From Bacillota bacterium (lineage in GTDB: Bacteria; Sysuimicrobiota; Sysuimicrobiia; Sysuimicrobiales; Segetimicrobiaceae), in assembly GCA_021324295.1 (NCBI GenBank), contig JAJPJJ010000119.1:102414-166413 (forward strand): a stretch of 64,000 bases of DNA, given 5' to 3'. A model generated the notes under the pieces. The model worked only from the letters and a program-made list of their open reading frames with translations, had not been told where the DNA came from and ran no database searches. The translations under genes and the position numbers were made by a program. Shown piece by piece: positions 46,385 through 54,994 of the stretch. Each line of letters begins with the position of its first letter. Position 1 is the stretch's first letter.

Positions 46385-46777
46385 GGCTCGCCTCCCCGTC
46401 GGATGTATCGTTATTGTACTGCACCGGCCAAGCACCGCAGAAGTCGTGCCGTGTTGCCGGTGTCCGGTAGCGGTGCAGGAAGGGGCGCGGGGACCTGCCC
46501 GGAGCGGACGCCGGTCTCGGTCTGGACCGACCCACATAGCGGAAGGTCTCGACCCCGTCGGGCCTGCGGCGCTCCGGTCGAGGCGGCTGCGCCCGCCCGT
46601 CCGCCGCCCCGCACGGAAGCGAGGCCGCGTCGGCTGGGAGCGCAGGGCAGGCCCCGTCCCACGGCGCCATCCCTCGGCAGGCTCGTGCGACTCTTTACGC
46701 GCGTTGCCACCCCGCCGGCACCGGGCGTCCCGCAACGGCATCCCTCGCCAGGCTCGTAAGACAGAGCGGTGGCGCGC
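46385..46777. other. intergenic region with a short direct repeat
   Basis: 393 bases between the flavoprotein gene and the secreted helical protein gene. No supportable gene: open frames on both strands give Arg/Pro-rich shadows. It contains two near-identical 19-base copies, listed separately, and a possible -10 box (TACAAT) of the flavoprotein gene near 46411-46416. Confidence 0.5.
46668..46757. repeat. 19-base direct repeat pair
   Basis: CATCCCTCGGCAGGCTCGT at 46668-46686 recurs as CATCCCTCGCCAGGCTCGT at 46739-46757, 18 of 19 bases identical, 71 bases apart. The copies lie outside any gene. They could be the trace of a slipped duplication or a binding site pair. Confidence 0.5.
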
Positions 46778-47431
46778 TCACTGGAACTTGCTCGGGAACT
46801 GCTTGGCGATCCCGTCCGCGAGCGCGTCGGCGAGCGTGTAGATCTGCTTGATCATCGGCTCCCACTCGTCGGCCTCGCTCGACCAGTCCGCCTTCGCGGC
46901 CGCGTCGATCTCCATGACGTGGTGCTGCACGTGGCTCACGAGGAGCCCGTAGACGGTGCCCTCCGGCAGGTTCGGGTTTGCCGAGCTCACGAACGCGGCG
47001 ATCGCCTTGCCGTTTCTCTGTAGCTCGCTCATGGCGGCCTGCTTGCGCGCCGCGCTGCCGCGGAACCCGTTGGCGAAGGCCGCCTTCATGTAGTCCTTCA
47101 CCGCCTGGTAGTGCCCCACGAACAGCGTGGAGAACTTCTGGGCGGCCGCCTGGCCGTAGATCGGCGCGATGGACTGCCCGATGGCCTTGGCATTCTTGAG
47201 CCCGTACTCGTCGGCTTCGCTCGCCTCTCCTTTGACGCCGAGCCTGGTCGCGATCACGAGATCCCGCACCCAGAAGACGTGGTCCGCGTAGAGGGCACGG
47301 AGGGTCATCTTCAGCTCGGCCACCTTGGCCGGGTTGGCGGCCGCTTGGCTGCGCGCCGGGGGCGCGGTCCACGCGAGGAGCACGGCGACCGCGACGAAGC
47401 CGCTGAGAACCGAGCGAATCGTCAAGCGCAC
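46778..47431 (-). CDS. secreted helical-bundle protein of unknown function
   Basis: A 217-residue exported protein: signal peptide 1-28 (GFVAVAVLLAWTAPPARSQA), then an all-helical domain. Histidines recur in helix-like positions: His51 with Trp54 (YADHVFWVRDLVI), His107 (FVGHYQAVKDYM), and His167, His170, His171 (SHVQHHVMEIDA). The pattern suggests metal binding inside a four-helix bundle. Similar unannotated proteins are known from Firmicutes (motifs DHVFW and KQFPDKF near the ends; here KQFPSKFQ). GTG follows a near-perfect AGGAGGTGA. It is divergent from the SufR-like regulator, so the pair may be linked. Confidence 0.8.
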   Translation of the reverse strand: MRLTIRSVLSGFVAVAVLLAWTAPPARSQAAANPAKVAELKMTLRALYADHVFWVRDLVIATRLGVKGEASEADEYGLKNAKAIGQSIAPIYGQAAAQKFSTLFVGHYQAVKDYMKAAFANGFRGSAARKQAAMSELQRNGKAIAAFVSSANPNLPEGTVYGLLVSHVQHHVMEIDAAAKADWSSEADEWEPMIKQIYTLADALADGIAKQFPSKFQ

Positions 47432-47515
47432 TGTCCATCACCTCCTGGGGGTTCGAGCCTTCAACTGGGACAGTAGCGCGCCGGGATAATAAGATCAATA
47501 TACGCAGATAGTTTT

Positions 47516-47530
47516 GTTACAATCGTTACA
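47516..47530. promoter_or_regulatory. operator-like GTTACA repeats in the divergent promoter region
   Basis: GTTACA occurs twice, at 47516-47521 and 47525-47530, separated by three bases. The repeats touch the -35 of the regulator promoter. An inverted near-copy of GTTACAAT (ATTGTGAC) lies at 47559-47566 on the far side. The stretch 47485-47535 is AT-rich against a GC-rich background. A regulator-binding site is likely; the protein is probably the adjacent SufR-like factor. Confidence 0.45.
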
Positions 47531-47531
47531 T

Positions 47532-47560
47532 TTGACACTAACTGGCGCCGGAGATACGAT
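47532..47560 (+). promoter_or_regulatory. sigma-70 promoter of the SufR-like regulator, probably leaderless
   Basis: A perfect TTGACA at 47532-47537 and TACGAT at 47555-47560 with a 17-base spacer. Transcription would start at about 47567-47568, one or two bases before the ATG at 47569, which also has no ribosome site. The mRNA is therefore probably leaderless. Confidence 0.7.
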
Positions 47561-47568
47561 TGTGACCG

Positions 47569-48210
47569 ATGCAGGGCACGAGGCGCCGGATCATCGAGAT
47601 GCTGCGGGTGAGCCGGGGTCTGACTGTCGAGGAGCTGGCCCGCGAGCTCCGCATCACCCGCACCGCGGTCGTGAGCCACCTCGGCGCGCTCCAGGCCGAG
47701 GGCCTGGCCGCCCGCGCCGGCGTGCGCCCCGGACGGCGGCGCCCCAGCACCCTCTACGTCGCGACCGCGGCCGCGGACGCCGTGTTTCCAAAGGCCTACG
47801 ACGAGTTCGCCGCGCTCCTGCTCGGGGAGCTCCGGCGGGAGGATCCCGGCGCCCTCTCCCGCGCGCTCGCGCGGATCGGAGATGCGTGGATCGCCCGGGA
47901 CCTCCCCCGGGTCGGTGGCCTCGAAGGGGAGGTGCGATTCGAGCGGGCGCGTCGGATCCTCGAGGAGCGGGGATTCCTCCCGACGCTCGAGCGGGCCGAC
48001 GGCGGGCACATCCTGCGCGAGCACAACTGCCCGGTGATGCGGCTCGCCGAAGCCGACGCCGAGGTCTGCGCAACGGTGCACCGCTGGCTGGAGGCGCTGT
48101 TCGGCGTCCCACTTGCGCGCGTCCGCTGCATGCGCCAGGGAGACCCGTTCTCGGAGTACACGACGAGCCGCCCGCCCGGCGGCCCGCCCGCCCCTGCACG
48201 GGCACGGTAG
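47569..48210 (+). CDS. SufR-like winged-helix regulator (Fe-S type)
   Basis: A 213-residue DNA-binding protein. The DeoR/ArsR-like winged helix is at residues 5-65 (LTVEELARELRITRTAVVSH, then GRRRPSTLYVAT). The C-terminal part has the layout of SufR-type iron-sulfur sensors: Cys154 (HNCPVMRLA), Cys167 (AEVCATV) and Cys187 (VRCMRQGD). The usual fourth Cys is Ser195 (GDPFSEY). Cluster binding with three Cys plus another ligand, or loss of the cluster, is possible. It probably controls the divergent secreted gene and may control itself through the repeats upstream. Confidence 0.85.
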   Translation: MQGTRRRIIEMLRVSRGLTVEELARELRITRTAVVSHLGALQAEGLAARAGVRPGRRRPSTLYVATAAADAVFPKAYDEFAALLLGELRREDPGALSRALARIGDAWIARDLPRVGGLEGEVRFERARRILEERGFLPTLERADGGHILREHNCPVMRLAEADAEVCATVHRWLEALFGVPLARVRCMRQGDPFSEYTTSRPPGGPPAPARAR

Positions 48211-48458
48211 CCAGGCGCGCCGCAAGCGGGAGGAATTCCGGCGCGCGCCAGGGTACAGAGAGGCGACGAGGGAGCAGCCCCGCAGGCGGGGGATCGCCCG
48301 CGGACGGGGCGGCCACGGGGGCCCCGGCCGGAGCCGAGGCAGCCCGCGAGGCCGCACGGGGCATCACGGAAGGTCGCACCTACCGGAGCACTCCGGGAAG
48401 TCCAGCGACGCGGGCGCCCGTTCCGGCGCGCGTCCTGTAGCACCAGACGCGAGGCAGG

Positions 48459-49315
48459 GTGGACCGACGTACGAGACCGCCGTTCAACCCCATCGCGGAG
48501 CCGAGAGGACCGGCGGCCGGGAGCCGGGAGCGCCCTCGCGGCACGCCCGGCGGCGCGTTCTAACCGGGGCGCTGTGCGCGCTCGTCGCCCTGCTCGCGCC
48601 GGTCGCGCTGCCGGGCGCGCGCGCCGCCTCGCCCCGCGTCGCGATCGTATTCGAGCACGCGGGCGCGAGCCCGGCGGACCTCGAGGCGATCTACGCGATG
48701 CACGAGCCGTTCGGGTTGGGCATCTTCCCGCGCATGCGCTACTCGGCGCGAATCGCGCGGGAGGCCGCGGCGCACGGCCTCGTGCCGATCCTCCACCTGC
48801 CGATGGAGCCCCGGAATCCGCGGGACCTGGGCCCCGTGACCGGCACCGTCTGGGTCAGGATGAGCGACGCCGAGATCGCGCGGGTGGTCGAGAGCGACCT
48901 CGCGAGCGTCCCCGGGGTCGTCGGCGTCAGCAACCACGCGGGCTCCCGGGCCACCGCCGACCGCCGCGTCATGACGGCGGCCCTCGAGGTGGTGCGGGCG
49001 CACGGTCTGTGGTTCGAGGAGAACCGGACGACCCGGGCATCGGTCGCGACGGACGTTGCCCGCCGCCTGGGGATGCGGTCGGTGCTCATCACGACCTACC
49101 TGGACGATCCGCCCGTGGACATCGAGGGGAAAACGCGCGCGCTCATCGCCGCCGCGACGCGCCTGGGATGGGCCGTGGCCGCCTCCCACATCACGACCGG
49201 CGCCCCGCAGGTGGTGCGCCGGCTCCTGCCGGAGTTCCGGCGCGCCGGCATCGTCTTCGTACCGATCACGGATTTCCTCGTAGACAGCGCCCACCGCGCG
49301 GCGGCGCCCCGGTGA
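48459..49315 (+). CDS. divergent polysaccharide deacetylase-like (YibQ-type) secreted protein; start region disrupted
   Basis: The family core is clear from about 48630: PRVAIVFEHAGASPADLEAI, LPMEPRNPRDLGP, the motif VSNHAGSRATADRRVM and LWFEENRTT. This matches the YibQ/DUF610 divergent polysaccharide deacetylases, with a hydrophobic leader before it (CALVALLAPVALPGARA). No ATG, GTG or TTG occurs in this frame near the leader. A GTG at 48459 with a ribosome-like GAGGCAGG opens another frame that ends in TAA at the leader itself. A one- or two-base change near 48545-48560 would join them. The function (peptidoglycan or exopolysaccharide remodelling) is inferred. The YVTN gene follows 30 bases later. 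Confidence 0.72.
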
Positions 49316-49345
49316 TGCCGCATCGCGCCCGGGCCGGAGGCCGAG

Positions 49346-50428
49346 ATGACACCGCACCACCCTGAGGACCGCGATCCTGGCCCGAGCGGTCGCGTGAGCC
49401 GCCGCGCGCTCCTCGCCTTGGGCGGGCTCGCAGCCGCCGGCGTCGCGGCCGGCGGCGTGCTGTCAGGGATCCGCCCGCACCCCGGCGGCCTCCCGCGGTC
49501 AGACCGCCCGGCTCCCGCGGCGGCTCCGCGGACGCCCGCGGGGCGCCGGCTGCTTGGGCTCATCGCCAACAGCGAGAGCAACACGCTGACCGTCGTCGAC
49601 GGCCGGACGCTCGAGCCCGTGGGCACGCTGCCCGTCGGCCGCGAGCCCCACAAGTTCCGCGCGAGCCTGGACGGCCGGTCCGTCTACTCGTGCAACACGA
49701 CGAGCAACGAGATGATCGAGATCGACCTCGCGACCCTGCGGCCGGTACGGCGCATCCCGATCCTCGACCCGTACAACGTCATGTTCACCAAGGACCGCCG
49801 CCAGCTGTACAAGGTCGCCTATCGCTACACGTTCGTCGAGATCCACGACGCCCGCACCTTTCGCCGCCTGCGGCGCCTCGAGACCGGGCGCAACCCGAGC
49901 CACATCTGGTTCTCGCCGGACGGCCGGTGGTTCGTCAACAGCAACCAGCGCTCCCACACCGTCACGGTCATCGACACCCGCGCGATGGCGGTCGCGCACC
50001 GGCTGAGGGTGGACCCGCTGCCCGCGGGCGTCGAGATCTCCCCGGACGGGCAGTACCTCTTCGTGGCGAGCGGGGGCGCGGGGACGATCGGCGTGTTCGC
50101 GACAGACGGGTGGAGGCTCGTCAGGAAAGTGCACAGCGGCCGGGACGCCCACGAGATGGTGGCGACGCCCGACGGCCGCACGATCTTCGTGACGAACCGG
50201 GGCGAAAATACCGTGAGTGCGTTCGATATCCGGACCCACCGGGTGGTCGAGAAGTTTCCGGCTCCGGGAGGCCCGGACATGCCGATGCTCAGCCCGGACG
50301 GGACCCAGCTCTGGGTCTCCGGCCGCTACGGGAACGTCGCTGCGGTGATCGACGCGCGCACCTTGAAGCCGCTCGCCACCTTCCGGACCGGGCGGTCGCC
50401 CCACGGCGTCTTCCTGGCCGACGTCTAG
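49346..50428 (+). CDS. YVTN/YncE-like beta-propeller protein with Tat-like signal
   Basis: A 360-residue exported propeller. The N-terminus has a twin-arginine type signal (SRRALLALGGLAAAGVAAGG). About seven repeats follow with the YVTN-type pattern, for example TVVDGRTLEPVGTLPVGREP, VTVIDTRAMAVAHRLRVDPL, LFVASGGAGTIGVFATDGWR and TIFVTNRGENTVSAFDIRTH. No haem-binding CxxCH is present, so it is not a cytochrome. Such propellers bind proteins or surface components. ATG with GGAGG upstream. It is probably co-transcribed with the preceding deacetylase-like gene. Confidence 0.86.
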   Translation: MTPHHPEDRDPGPSGRVSRRALLALGGLAAAGVAAGGVLSGIRPHPGGLPRSDRPAPAAAPRTPAGRRLLGLIANSESNTLTVVDGRTLEPVGTLPVGREPHKFRASLDGRSVYSCNTTSNEMIEIDLATLRPVRRIPILDPYNVMFTKDRRQLYKVAYRYTFVEIHDARTFRRLRRLETGRNPSHIWFSPDGRWFVNSNQRSHTVTVIDTRAMAVAHRLRVDPLPAGVEISPDGQYLFVASGGAGTIGVFATDGWRLVRKVHSGRDAHEMVATPDGRTIFVTNRGENTVSAFDIRTHRVVEKFPAPGGPDMPMLSPDGTQLWVSGRYGNVAAVIDARTLKPLATFRTGRSPHGVFLADV

Positions 50429-50592
50429 GCGCGAACGCATATCCTCCTCTTTTCCAGCATCCGTTCGTCCAAACGGAGGGTACCGATCGTGGCCATCCTG
50501 CCCTAGCGTAGACGTGGGATAGCAGGGTCACCTGTCTCCAACAGCACGTCGTCACCGGGCTCGACTGTCTGGGATCGAGAGGGGGGCTCGCC

Positions 50593-51192
50593 TTGGGGAG
50601 GCTTCCGAGGGCGTTGGGTGTGTCTGTGCTGGCTGCCGTGTTCCTTCCACTGATGCTCGTGGCCGTCGGCCCAGCCGCAGCAGTCACCTTCCCCGTCGAC
50701 CTGACGTACACAAACCTGGTCGGGCTGCCGGAGGGCACGATCACCTTCGGAACCGTCGACACCACCTCCGGGGGTCTTGGGTGGACCCTCGACAGCTTTA
50801 CGAGCGGCGGCGTCACGTACACCGCTGTCGGGTTCGACCAGGTGTGCTGGGACAACGGCAACCAGACGAGCCCTCAGTCGACGGGGGGATCGCTGACCCA
50901 GAACTGTGACGGGTTCGGCTTCTTCGCGAACGAGGTGGATCCCGTCGTCTTCCAGAACCCCAAGGATGTCAGCACGACCGACCTGAACGGCGGCTTCGCC
51001 GCCCACGTCAAATGGAATTCGGGCTCGTCCTCGTGCACCGGGTGGATCGGCAGCTTCGCGCCGCGCGACCAGAACGGGGCCAACGACTGCCTCAGCGCGG
51101 TCCCCGAGCCCGGGACGCTGGCGCTCATGGGCTCGGCACTCGCCGGCGTGATCCCGCTCGTTGGGTTCCGGAGGAAGCGCGCTCGCGCCTGA
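50593..51192 (+). CDS. PEP-CTERM sorted secreted protein
   Basis: A 199-residue exported protein. Signal peptide at about 1-30 (LGVSVLAAVFLPLMLVAVGP), a beta-rich passenger with paired Cys (DQVCWDN, TQNCDGF, SSSCTGW and NDCLSAV), and a C-terminal sorting signal: VPEPGTLALMGSALAG, a hydrophobic helix, then FRRKRARA. This signal is cut by an exosortase, which must be encoded elsewhere. The TTG start at 50593 is supported by GAGGGGGG six bases upstream. The passenger function is unknown. Such proteins go with exopolysaccharide or biofilm matrix. Confidence 0.85.
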   Translation: MGRLPRALGVSVLAAVFLPLMLVAVGPAAAVTFPVDLTYTNLVGLPEGTITFGTVDTTSGGLGWTLDSFTSGGVTYTAVGFDQVCWDNGNQTSPQSTGGSLTQNCDGFGFFANEVDPVVFQNPKDVSTTDLNGGFAAHVKWNSGSSSCTGWIGSFAPRDQNGANDCLSAVPEPGTLALMGSALAGVIPLVGFRRKRARA

Positions 51193-51218
51193 GCGGCGCC
51201 AGTCCCCGACGCGTTGCG

Positions 51219-51836
51219 CTACCGCCGGGGGGCGGCCTCCCGGACGAGGTCCCGCAGGACCTCGATGTCGCGCAGCAGCACGGGCCGCGCCGCGGGGTTG
51301 TGCAGCGCGTACGAGGGATGGTACAGGGGAAGGACCGTCCACGACTCCAGCGGCTGGGGCCTGCCGTGGACCTCTGACAGCTTCGCCTCCGGGAGGAACC
51401 ACGCGAGCGAGTGCCTCCCCAGGGTCGCGACGATGCGCGGCCGGATCACGGCGAGCTGCGCTTCCAGCCAGACCGCGCAGGCCCTGATCTCGGATGCCAC
51501 CGGCGCCCGGTCGCGCGGCGGGGTCGTCCGGGTGGCGGCGCGGTGCTTGACGACGTTCGTGATGTAGACGTCCGCCCGCCGCAGCCCGGCGTGGGCCAGC
51601 AGCTCGTCGAGCAGGTGCCCGGCCGGCCCGACGAACGGCCGGCCGGTGCGATCTTCCTGCCGGCCGGGCCCTTCGCCGACGAGCATCACGAGCGCGTCAG
51701 GATTACCCTCCCCCGGCACCGCGCGCGTGGCCGTCTCCCACAGCGGGCACCGCCGGCACCGTTCGACCTCCGCGTGCAGGCCGGCGAGGGTGGCCGGCCG
51801 CGGGCGGGATGCGGGCCCCGAGCGACGCGCGCGCAT
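51219..51836 (-). CDS. family 4 (UdgA/UdgX-like) uracil-DNA glycosylase
   Basis: A 205-residue Fe-S glycosylase that removes uracil from DNA. The motifs are GEGPGRQED near residue 55, RPFVGPAGHLLDELL near 66, TNVVKH near 93 and the C-terminal PLYHPSYALHN. The cluster Cys pair is Cys27/Cys30 (CRRCPLW) and a third is Cys120 (RACAVW). The position that is usually Cys in TNVVKC is His98. Either the cluster has a His ligand, or this is an intermediate between families 4 and UdgX. It ends 27 bases from the PEP-CTERM gene (convergent) and is upstream of no obvious partner. Confidence 0.87.
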   Translation of the reverse strand: MRARRSGPASRPRPATLAGLHAEVERCRRCPLWETATRAVPGEGNPDALVMLVGEGPGRQEDRTGRPFVGPAGHLLDELLAHAGLRRADVYITNVVKHRAATRTTPPRDRAPVASEIRACAVWLEAQLAVIRPRIVATLGRHSLAWFLPEAKLSEVHGRPQPLESWTVLPLYHPSYALHNPAARPVLLRDIEVLRDLVREAAPRR

Positions 51837-51896
51837 CGCTGCTCTCCGGGAGGCGCCGCGCCCGCCGGCGGGGGACGCTGCGGATCCGGTCGGACC

Positions 51897-52790
51897 TCAG
51901 GCGGCGACCGGCGCGAGCGCCAGCTCCCTCAGGACCTCCGCGATCTGCTCGCGCTCCCGGGCGGTCGCCTCCACGAGCGGGAGGCGCAGCCCGCCGGCAT
52001 CGAACCCGGCCAGGGCGAGCGCCGCTTTGACCGGCGTCGGGTTCGTCGTGACGAACAGGACCTTGAAGAGCCGCCACAGCTTTAGGTGCAGCGCCCTGGC
52101 CCGCCCGACGTCCCCGGTCACGAACGCCTCGATCATCTCCCGGATCTCCCGGCCGGCCAGGTGCGAGGCGACGCTCACGACCCCGTACCCGCCCACGGCC
52201 AGCAGCGGCAGGGTCAGGCTGTCGTCGCCGCTGTACAGCAGGAACTCGGGCGGCGTGAGCACGCGGATCTGCGACATCTGATCGAGGCTCCCGCTCGCCT
52301 CCTTGACCGCCACGATGTTGGGGATCTGGGCCAGCCTCGCGATGGTCGCCGGCTCGCAGTTGACGGACGTCCGGCCCTGGATGTTGTAGAGCATCACCGG
52401 CAGGCGGGTGCTCTCCGCGACCGCCTTGAAGTGCTGGTACAGGCCCTCCTGCGACGGCTTGTTGTAGTACTGGTTGACGAGCAGCACGCCGTCGCAGCCC
52501 GCGCGCTCGGCCTCCCGGGTCAGGTGGATGCTGTGCGCGGTGTTGTAGGTCCCCGTCCCCGCGATCACCGCCGCACGATCCCCCACGGCCTCGCGGACCG
52601 CGCGAAACAGCCCGACCTTCTCCTCGTCGGAGAGCGTCGGCGACTCCCCGGTCGTGCCGCAGACGACGAGCCCGTCGGATCCGCTGTCCACGAGGCGCCT
52701 GGCGAGCTCCGCCGCCTTGCCGTAGTCCACCGCCAGGTTCCGGTCCATCGGCGTGACCATCGCGGTGATCAGTCGTCCGAACGGAGCCAT
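51897..52790 (-). CDS. dapA: 4-hydroxy-tetrahydrodipicolinate synthase
   Basis: The first committed enzyme of lysine/diaminopimelate synthesis: condenses aspartate semialdehyde with pyruvate. The 297-residue TIM barrel has the opening [26 protein letters not shown] near 45, the catalytic Tyr in [13 protein letters not shown] near 133 and the Schiff-base Lys in IVAVKEASG near 163. ATG with GGAGAGGGGGG. It follows asd and dapB on the same strand, so the three form a dap cluster for peptidoglycan and lysine. Confidence 0.96.
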   Translation of the reverse strand: MAPFGRLITAMVTPMDRNLAVDYGKAAELARRLVDSGSDGLVVCGTTGESPTLSDEEKVGLFRAVREAVGDRAAVIAGTGTYNTAHSIHLTREAERAGCDGVLLVNQYYNKPSQEGLYQHFKAVAESTRLPVMLYNIQGRTSVNCEPATIARLAQIPNIVAVKEASGSLDQMSQIRVLTPPEFLLYSGDDSLTLPLLAVGGYGVVSVASHLAGREIREMIEAFVTGDVGRARALHLKLWRLFKVLFVTTNPTPVKAALALAGFDAGGLRLPLVEATAREREQIAEVLRELALAPVAA

Positions 52791-52939
52791 GGCCCACCCC
52801 CCTCTCCGTGTTCCAGGCCGCCGCCGCGGCGGCCCGCACGCCGAGGCCGGCAGCCCGCGCCGCGGCCTCGCACCGGAGACGTTCCGCCCGCGCCCCGCGC
52901 CCTCCTGCCCTGCCGCGCGCGCCGGCCGACGGAGGGCGG

Positions 52940-53965
52940 TCAGTCGGCCGTGGCGGCCCTGACCAGCCCGTCGCGCACCAGCGTCTCGGCGATCTGGACC
53001 GCGTTGAGCGCCGCGCCCTTGCGGAGGTTGTCCGCGACCGCGAAGAACGCGAGCGTGCCGGCCCCGTCGTCGCGGATGCGGCCGACGTAGCAGGGATCGC
53101 GGCCCGCGGCAAGCAGCGGCGTCGGATAGCGCCCCGCCGCCGGGTCGTCGACCACCTCGACACCGGCCGCGGCACGGAGCAGCTCCCGCGCGCGCGCGGC
53201 GGGCAGCGGCGTCGCGAACTCCGCGTGCACCGCCACCCCGTGCGCCGTGAGGGTGGGCACGCGCACGCAGGTGGCGCCCACGAGGAGGTCGGGCGCCTCC
53301 AGCATCTTCCGCAGCTCCGCGCCCATCTTCACCTCCTCGCTCGTGTGCGCGCCCCTCAGCGACCCGATCGCGGGGATGACGTTCATCGCGATCGGATGCG
53401 CGAACGCCCCGCCGCGAGGCGCCCCCAGGGGCCGCCCGGCGGAGGCGACCTCGCGGAGCTCGGCCCACAGCTGCTCGACGCCCCGCTGCCCCGCGCCCGA
53501 CACCGACTGGTACGAGCAGGCGATGACGCGGCGCAACCCCGCCGCGCGGTGGAGCGCGCTGAGCGGCACCGCGATCGTCGCCGTCGTGCAGTTGGGGTTC
53601 GCGACGATGCGGCGGGGGATGTGCCGGAGGGCGTGCGCGTTGACCTCCGGGATGACCAGCGGCACGTCGGGCGCCGCGCGGAACGCCGCGGAGTTGTCGA
53701 TGACGAGGACGCCGCGCGCCGCGGCGACCGGGACCCATTCCTGCGCCACCTCGTCGGGCGTGTCGAAGATCGCGAGGTCCACCCCCTCGAACACCTCCGG
53801 GGACAGGACCTCGACGGGCCGGCCCGCCACCGACCGCCCGGCCGACCGCGGGGACGCCACCGCGCGCACGGTGGCCGCGGGGAACCGCCGCGCCTCGAGG
53901 ATCGCCAGGACCTCACGGCCGACGGCGCCCGTCGCGCCGATCACCGCCACGCGATATCCCGGCAT
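52940..53965 (-). CDS. asd: aspartate-semialdehyde dehydrogenase
   Basis: Reduces aspartyl phosphate to aspartate semialdehyde with NADPH. The 341-residue product has the NADP motif [13 protein letters not shown] at the start. The catalytic Cys is in [10 protein letters not shown] near 130, the substrate block [13 protein letters not shown] is near 165 and the catalytic His is in [15 protein letters not shown] near 240. Length and motifs are normal. ATG follows GGAGGG. It lies between dapB and dapA. Confidence 0.96.
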   Translation of the reverse strand: MPGYRVAVIGATGAVGREVLAILEARRFPAATVRAVASPRSAGRSVAGRPVEVLSPEVFEGVDLAIFDTPDEVAQEWVPVAAARGVLVIDNSAAFRAAPDVPLVIPEVNAHALRHIPRRIVANPNCTTATIAVPLSALHRAAGLRRVIACSYQSVSGAGQRGVEQLWAELREVASAGRPLGAPRGGAFAHPIAMNVIPAIGSLRGAHTSEEVKMGAELRKMLEAPDLLVGATCVRVPTLTAHGVAVHAEFATPLPAARARELLRAAAGVEVVDDPAAGRYPTPLLAAGRDPCYVGRIRDDGAGTLAFFAVADNLRKGAALNAVQIAETLVRDGLVRAATAD

Positions 53966-54097
53966 GCGTGCCCTCCGTCTGGCTGTACTCGATCGCGGAC
54001 CGGGCGGGGCGTCGCCTCCGCTCCCGCGACGCGGTCCCCAGGTGACCCGCCGGCCCACCGGAAGCGGCCGCGTCGAGCGGCGGGGCCGAGGACGCCG

Positions 54098-54127
54098 GCT
54101 GGTTCCTCCGCCGAGCGTCGAACCAGC
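54098..54127 (-). other. stem-loop between dapB and asd
   Basis: GCTGGTTC and GAACCAGC form a perfect 8-bp stem around a 14-base loop in the 222-base gap between the dapB stop and the asd start. No T-run follows. It may stabilise or attenuate the transcript. I see no known riboswitch in the gap. Confidence 0.35.
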
Positions 54128-54187
54128 GACCGCTTCGGGACGGTCCCCGCCCGCGCCTTCCCGCCGCGAGACGCCGGCGACGGACCG

Positions 54188-54994
54188 CTACAGGTCCAGG
54201 AGATGCTCGAGCCCCTCGACGAGCTCCCCCAGCGCCCGGACCTTCCGGATCGCCAGCATGAGGCCCGGCATGAACGACTCCTCGCTCGTCGAGTCGTGCC
54301 GGATCGAGAGGGTCTGCCCGGCGCCGCCGAACAGCACCTCCTGGTGCGCCACCAGCCCCGGCAGCCGCACGCTGTGGACGCGGATCCCGTCGACGAGGCC
54401 GCCGCGCGCGCCCGCGACCTGCTCGGTCTCCGCGACCGGGGGCGCCGGCGCCTCGCCCCGGGCGGCGGCCACGAGGCGCGCGGTCCGCACCGCCGTGCCG
54501 GACGGCGCGTCCCGCTTGCGATCGTGGTGCAGCTCCGTGATCTCGACGTGCGGGAAGAAGCGCGCCGCGCGGCGGGCGAACTCCATCATCAGGATTGCCC
54601 CGAGCGCGAAGTTGGGCGCGACGAGGGCCCCCACCTGCTCGGCCCGGCACCGCGCCCGGAGCGCCTCCAGGTCGCCCGCGGGCACGCCGGTCGCCCCGAT
54701 CACGACCGGCACCCGATGGTCGAGCGCCACGGCCGCGTGCGCCGCGACGGCGTCCCCGCGGCTGAGGTCCACCAGCACCGTGGGCCGCGCCGCGAGGAAG
54801 ATCGCGGCCAGGTCCGCGGTCACCGGCACGCCGAGCGGCCCGGCGCCGGCCACCGTCCCCGCGTCCTGGCCGACCGCCGCCGCGCGCCCCAGCGCGCCGA
54901 CCAGCACCATGTCGTCCTGCCGGGCGATCGTCCGCACCGCGGCCCGGCCCATCCGGCCCGCGGCGCCCGCGACCACCACCCTATGCATCGCCAT
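54188..54994 (-). CDS. dapB: 4-hydroxy-tetrahydrodipicolinate reductase
   Basis: Reduces the DapA product with NAD(P)H toward diaminopimelate. The 268-residue protein has the Rossmann motif VVVAGAAGRMGRA, the substrate motif ELHHDRKRDAPSGTA near residue 160 with catalytic His and Lys, and the C-terminal FGGAGQTLSIRHDS block. It overlaps the end of the M16 peptidase gene by 14 bases, so it is co-transcribed. ATG at 54994 or 54988. Confidence 0.95.
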   Translation of the reverse strand: MAMHRVVVAGAAGRMGRAAVRTIARQDDMVLVGALGRAAAVGQDAGTVAGAGPLGVPVTADLAAIFLAARPTVLVDLSRGDAVAAHAAVALDHRVPVVIGATGVPAGDLEALRARCRAEQVGALVAPNFALGAILMMEFARRAARFFPHVEITELHHDRKRDAPSGTAVRTARLVAAARGEAPAPPVAETEQVAGARGGLVDGIRVHSVRLPGLVAHQEVLFGGAGQTLSIRHDSTSEESFMPGLMLAIRKVRALGELVEGLEHLLDL

